The position numbers and the translations under genes were made by a program. A DNA stretch of 64,000 bases from Sinorhizobium psoraleae (lineage in GTDB: Bacteria; Pseudomonadota; Alphaproteobacteria; Rhizobiales; Rhizobiaceae), in contig NZ_JABEKV010000001.1 of the NCBI RefSeq assembly GCF_013283645.1, positions 248,001 through 312,000 of the forward strand. Reading direction: 5' to 3'. Below the pieces are notes generated by a model, which saw nothing but the letters and a program-made list of their open reading frames with translations, was not told the DNA's origin and made no database searches. Positions 60,776 to 64,000 of this stretch are shown in pieces. Positions within the stretch are counted from its first letter, which is position 1; each line of letters begins with the position of its first letter.

Positions 60776-61562
60776 AACGCTGCAGAGTGTCGTCGCGCGT
60801 GCGGTTCTGACGACCGGGCCGGCAGATATCCTGCCGCTTCTGGCACGGGGTCGTTTCGATCCCGCAAGGCGGTTCAACATCTACCGCAACAATACACTGG
60901 TCTCGCTCACCACGACCTTGAAGGCCGTCTTTCCCGTGACGGTGCGGCTGCTCGATGAACGCTACTTCAGTTATGTCGCCGGCCGCTTCACCCGGAGCAG
61001 CCCGCCACGAGAGCCGCGCCTTTCGCGGTACGGTGCAGGATTTGCGCCATTTCTCGCGAACTTCGAGGGAACCGCCGATATGCCCTTCGTCTCTGAGGTC
61101 GCGCGCCTCGAGTGGAAGATCGCCGAAGCGCTCGACGCCCCGTTGGAGCGGCCAAGTACACTCATCGAACTCTATGAGCGGCTTTCGAGTGGGTCCTTCG
61201 TGCTTTTCTTGCAGCCTTCGCTGCGACTTGTTCTTTGCCGTTGGCCCGCCCTCAGCATATGGGCGGCGCATCAGCATGGAGGCGAACCCGACAGACTCGC
61301 GGACCTCAACCGCGAACCGGAGCGCATCGCGCTCTGGAGACATGATGACACCGTTCGCTTCCTGCGCCTCGACGCCGCGGAGTTTGCGTTTTGGCATGTG
61401 TTGAGGCGGGGCAAGGGACTCGAGGCTGCGGTTGCCCGCGCCTGCCGCCACTCGCCTGAGTTCGATATCGCACGAGCGGTGACAGGCCTTTTCGTCAGCG
61501 AGCTCGTCACCGGCATCCATCGCACGAAGGAGTCTTCCAACCAGCAGGAGAGAGTGTCATGA
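60762..61562 (+). CDS. bufC: BufC-type MNIO partner (DUF2063)
   Basis: A 266-residue protein of the DUF2063 family, annotated historically as a putative DNA-binding domain but now known as the peptide-recognition partner of MNIO enzymes. It has FNIYRNNTLVSLTTTLKAVFPVTVRLLDERYF near residue 40 and ASLAR-type domains (AFLARRF equivalents: RYGAGFAPFLANFEG). It is translated from an ATG inside the bufB 3' end and overlaps the DoxX gene by four bases, so stoichiometric production with BufB is likely. Confidence 0.92.
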   Translation: MSSIETLQSVVARAVLTTGPADILPLLARGRFDPARRFNIYRNNTLVSLTTTLKAVFPVTVRLLDERYFSYVAGRFTRSSPPREPRLSRYGAGFAPFLANFEGTADMPFVSEVARLEWKIAEALDAPLERPSTLIELYERLSSGSFVLFLQPSLRLVLCRWPALSIWAAHQHGGEPDRLADLNREPERIALWRHDDTVRFLRLDAAEFAFWHVLRRGKGLEAAVARACRHSPEFDIARAVTGLFVSELVTGIHRTKESSNQQERVS

Positions 61563-62032
61563 CCACAATGCGCGCAACACCGATCAGCATTTCCAGAACG
61601 ATATACAGGCTTCACGACACTGTCGTGGAGTGGACGACCGCCCTGCCGCTATCGATCGTGCAGTTTGCATCGCGCGTGGCGGTCGCAGAGGTATTCTGGC
61701 AGTCCGCCCAGACGAAGCTCGCCTCATGGCCGGTCACGCTCCAGCTGTTCGCCTTCGAATATCGCTTGCCGCTGCTCGATCCCGGGCTGGCCGCCCTCAT
61801 GGCGACGGCGGCGGAACTCAGTGGCGCGGCGATGCTCGGATTGGGACTGCTCGCGCGGCTCGCCTCGCTGATGCTGCTCGGCGTCGTCGCGACCATCCAG
61901 ATCTTCGTCTACCCGGATCATTGGGTCGAGCATCTGATGTGGACGAGCCTGCTCATGCTCATTCTTTCGCGAGGCGCCGGCGTGTTTTCAGTCGATCATC
62001 TGGTCGCCCGACGCATCCGTGCCGGAGGCTGA
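61559..62032 (+). CDS. bufD: DoxX-family membrane protein of the buf operon
   Basis: A 157-residue inner-membrane protein with four hydrophobic helices (ALPLSIVQFASRVAVAEVFW, LAALMATAAELSGAAMLGLG, ARLASLMLLGVVATIQIFVY, LMWTSLLMLILSRGAGVFS). DoxX proteins are regular last members of bufferin operons, called BufD in characterised systems; they may handle redox equivalents or quinones. The ATG overlaps the bufC stop (ATGA). The flavoprotein gene begins four bases after its stop. Confidence 0.9.
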   Translation: MTTMRATPISISRTIYRLHDTVVEWTTALPLSIVQFASRVAVAEVFWQSAQTKLASWPVTLQLFAFEYRLPLLDPGLAALMATAAELSGAAMLGLGLLARLASLMLLGVVATIQIFVYPDHWVEHLMWTSLLMLILSRGAGVFSVDHLVARRIRAGG

Positions 62033-62035
62033 GTG

Positions 62036-63352
62036 ATGTCAGTGACGCCTGTTCAGAGCGGCTCCGTGCCGGGCGAAATTGCGACCGGCACGGACCAGGC
62101 AAAGCACCGGCCGCGTGTGGTCATTCTCGGTGCGGGCTTCGGCGGCCTGAACGCGGCGATGACGCTTCGCCGCGCGCCGGTCGAAGTCACCGTCATCGAC
62201 CGGCGAAACTATCACCTGTTCCAGCCTCTCCTTTACCAGGTAGCGACCGCGGGGCTCTCGCCGGCGCAGATCGCCATGCCGATCCGCCGCATTCTTTCGC
62301 GGCAGTCGAATGCCACGGTCCTGATGGACAAGGTCGAGGCGGTCGATACCGCCGCTGGATGCGTCGTGACTGGCAGCCGGCGCATCCCATATGATTATCT
62401 GATCGTCGCGACCGGCGCCCGCCACACTTATTTCGGCAACGACATCTGGGCGGACCACGCCCCGGGCCTCAAGACAATCACGGATGCGACGGCGATCCGC
62501 GCCCGCATCCTCTCCGCCTTCGAACGGGCGGAGGTGACCGATGATCCCCGTTTGCGTCAGAGGCTGTTGACCTTCGTCGTTGTCGGCGGCGGGCCGACCG
62601 GCGTCGAGCTCGCCGGCGCGATCGCCGAGCTCTCCCGAAGGACGATCGTTCACGATTTCCGGCGCATCGATTCATCCTCCGCCCGGGTCGTGCTCGTCGA
62701 GGCGGGTGAGCGGATATTGCCGGCGATGCCGCCTTGCCTTTCGAGAAAGGCCCAGAGACAACTCGAAAAGCTTGGCGTCGAGGTCGTGCTCGGCAATGCC
62801 GTCGCCGGCTGTGATGACAGCGGTGTACGGCTGGTCGACGGAACTGAAATCGGCTCCGCCTGCATTCTCTGGGCCGCGGGCGTCATGGCTTCGCGCGCCG
62901 CCAAGTGGATCGGTGCGGCGGCCGACCGCGCCGGACGAGTCATCGTCGACGAGCGCCTCAATCCACCAGGGCACGACGAAATATTCGTCATCGGTGACAC
63001 GGCCTCGGTCACCGATGCGGCCGGACGTCCTGTACCGGGCGTGGCGCCGGCAGCCAAGCAGATGGGGCGTTATGCAGCCTACGCCATTCTCGGCGACATG
63101 GCGGGACGGCACCCGGCGCCGTTCCGCTATCGTGACTACGGCAATCTCGCGACTATCGGCCGCAAGGCAGCGGTCGCGGATTTCGGCAAGACCAGGCTCT
63201 CCGGCTATCCGGCATGGCTCGTCTGGAACTTCGCCCATCTCTGGTTCCTCGTCGGCTTCCGCAACCGCCTCGTCGTCTTTCTCGACTGGGCCGTCGCATA
63301 TGCCCGCAACGATCGCGCCGCGCGGCTGATTACCGGTCACCATGAGGCCTAG
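62036..63352 (+). CDS. NDH-2-like FAD-dependent NAD(P)H dehydrogenase
   Basis: A 438-residue two-dinucleotide-binding flavoprotein. The FAD motif is LGAGFGGLNAA (32-41), the NAD(P)H motif VVVGGGPTGVELAGAIAEL near residue 182, and IFVIGDTAS is the second FAD contact. A C-terminal hydrophobic amphipathic region (LVWNFAHLWFLVGFRNRLVVF) fits the membrane-anchoring end of type II NADH:quinone oxidoreductases. GGAGG sits 7 bases before the ATG at 62036. It starts four bases after the DoxX stop, so it belongs to the buf transcript, although it is not a canonical buf gene. Confidence 0.9.
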   Translation: MSVTPVQSGSVPGEIATGTDQAKHRPRVVILGAGFGGLNAAMTLRRAPVEVTVIDRRNYHLFQPLLYQVATAGLSPAQIAMPIRRILSRQSNATVLMDKVEAVDTAAGCVVTGSRRIPYDYLIVATGARHTYFGNDIWADHAPGLKTITDATAIRARILSAFERAEVTDDPRLRQRLLTFVVVGGGPTGVELAGAIAELSRRTIVHDFRRIDSSSARVVLVEAGERILPAMPPCLSRKAQRQLEKLGVEVVLGNAVAGCDDSGVRLVDGTEIGSACILWAAGVMASRAAKWIGAAADRAGRVIVDERLNPPGHDEIFVIGDTASVTDAAGRPVPGVAPAAKQMGRYAAYAILGDMAGRHPAPFRYRDYGNLATIGRKAAVADFGKTRLSGYPAWLVWNFAHLWFLVGFRNRLVVFLDWAVAYARNDRAARLITGHHEA

Positions 63353-63354
63353 CG

Positions 63355-64000
63355 ATGTATCGCCCGAAGCTCGCCCAGGTCATCATCGTTATCCTCATGC
63401 TAGCGGTGCTCTCCACTGCCGCGCTGATCCATCTCATCTGGCAGCGTGCAGCCGGCGAGAACATCGAGGAGATCGTCGCGAGTCTCGATGCCCAGACGGC
63501 GGGATCCGTCAGGAACGACCTATCCCGGACGTTGTCGCTCGTGACGAGCACCGCCGAAGTTGTCCGCTCCATCTTCTTCCAAGGTGCGATCAGCGCCAAT
63601 GACGAGGTCAAGCGCGAGTTCCTGTTCCTGTCGCTGCTGCGCGAGCAGCCGGCGATCGACTGGATCGGCTTCGGTTTTCCGGATGGGCGCTTTTTCGGAT
63701 CGCATGCGACCGCCGACGGCCGCATCGAGATGGTCGAGATCGGCGCCGCTGAAGCTGGCGAACTCCGTCCGTTGCGGCGCGATCTGTACAGACCGATCCC
63801 GGGCGACATCTTTTTCGAGGAGCGCATCAAGGCGGAGAGCGCCTATGTGGCACTCGGCGCCCCGTGGTATCGATTGGGCAAGGAAACCGGAGAGCCTGTC
63901 TGGGTGGTCACCAATGTGCTGCCGAACGGTTTCGAGCCCGCCATGGTGCTATCGAAGCGCGTCGTGAGCTTCGGAAAGTTTACCGGCGTGGTGATGGTGG
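63355..64000 (+). CDS. Membrane sensor protein, N-terminal part (cut by window edge)
   Basis: At least 215 residues, open at the right edge. It has one N-terminal transmembrane helix (LAQVIIVILMLAVLSTAALIHL), then a periplasmic sensor region that looks like a Cache domain (SVRNDLSRTLSLVTSTAEVVRS, QPAIDWIGFGFPDGRFFGSH, SAYVALGAPWYRLG). The output domain, perhaps a nucleotide cyclase or kinase, lies outside the window. The ATG is two bases after the stop of the flavoprotein gene, so it is the sixth gene of the buf transcript. Confidence 0.75.
   Translation, partial: MYRPKLAQVIIVILMLAVLSTAALIHLIWQRAAGENIEEIVASLDAQTAGSVRNDLSRTLSLVTSTAEVVRSIFFQGAISANDEVKREFLFLSLLREQPAIDWIGFGFPDGRFFGSHATADGRIEMVEIGAAEAGELRPLRRDLYRPIPGDIFFEERIKAESAYVALGAPWYRLGKETGEPVWVVTNVLPNGFEPAMVLSKRVVSFGKFTGVVMV

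Overview
The window is a stretch of alphaproteobacterial chromosome, most likely from Sinorhizobium/Ensifer or a close relative in the Rhizobiaceae. The evidence is the high GC content, the rhizobial gene order (leuC ... glnK-amtB ... leuD ... metA; rplU-rpmA-GNAT-obgE-proBA-nadD-rsfS-rlmH-ctpA), a SAM-II riboswitch before metA, the GAAC-N7-GAAC type of LexA box, and about eleven copies of RIME-type intergenic mosaic repeats. Gene identities come from reading protein motifs and from recalled family knowledge; no database search was run.

Region 1 (1-30.5 kb) is mostly conserved core. It holds the 3' end of leuC, a SixA-type phosphatase, an L,D-transpeptidase, an OmpR-type response regulator, xthA, a LolA-like carrier and ftsK with a CtrA-like palindrome upstream. 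Next come glnK-amtB with a sigma-54 promoter, tesB, a ubiquinone-type hydroxylase, a CitE-like lyase, leuD, a MoxR/VWA pair interrupted by metA, galM and tRNA-Gly. A thioredoxin/LON/Trm112 group follows, then the SOS mutagenesis cassette imuA-imuB-dnaE2 behind a LexA box, and bfd-bfr behind Irr-like boxes.

Region 2 (30-43.2 kb) is almost entirely on the minus strand. It carries rplU-rpmA, two acetyltransferases, obgE, proB, proA, nadD, rsfS (apparently with a CTG start), rlmH, an EnvC-like protein, ctpA, a divergent polysaccharide deacetylase and rppH, and ends at a tRNA-Ser(CGA).

Region 3 (43.2-50.5 kb), directly after tRNA-Ser, looks like accessory DNA. It contains a putative small mobile-element-type DNA-binding protein, a large exported coiled-coil protein with tandem 48/49-residue repeats, a glycine-rich exported protein, a frameshifted kinase, about 1.3 kb of gene-poor DNA with an undescribed repeat family, a tiny Tat-signal protein with a poly-glycine tract, and a frameshifted monooxygenase.

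Region 4 (50.6-64 kb) is a set of stress and metabolic genes: isochorismatase and pirin with a divergent LysR, DUF302, an MFS transporter, a cupin, and a second LysR divergent from a 3-hydroxybutyrate dehydrogenase/patatin pair. It ends with a bufferin-type RiPP metallophore operon: DUF2282 precursor, DUF692/MNIO enzyme, DUF2063 partner and DoxX protein. That operon continues without a gap into an NDH-2-like flavoprotein and a membrane sensor cut by the window edge. This extended operon and the repeat-rich region after tRNA-Ser are the most interesting parts.
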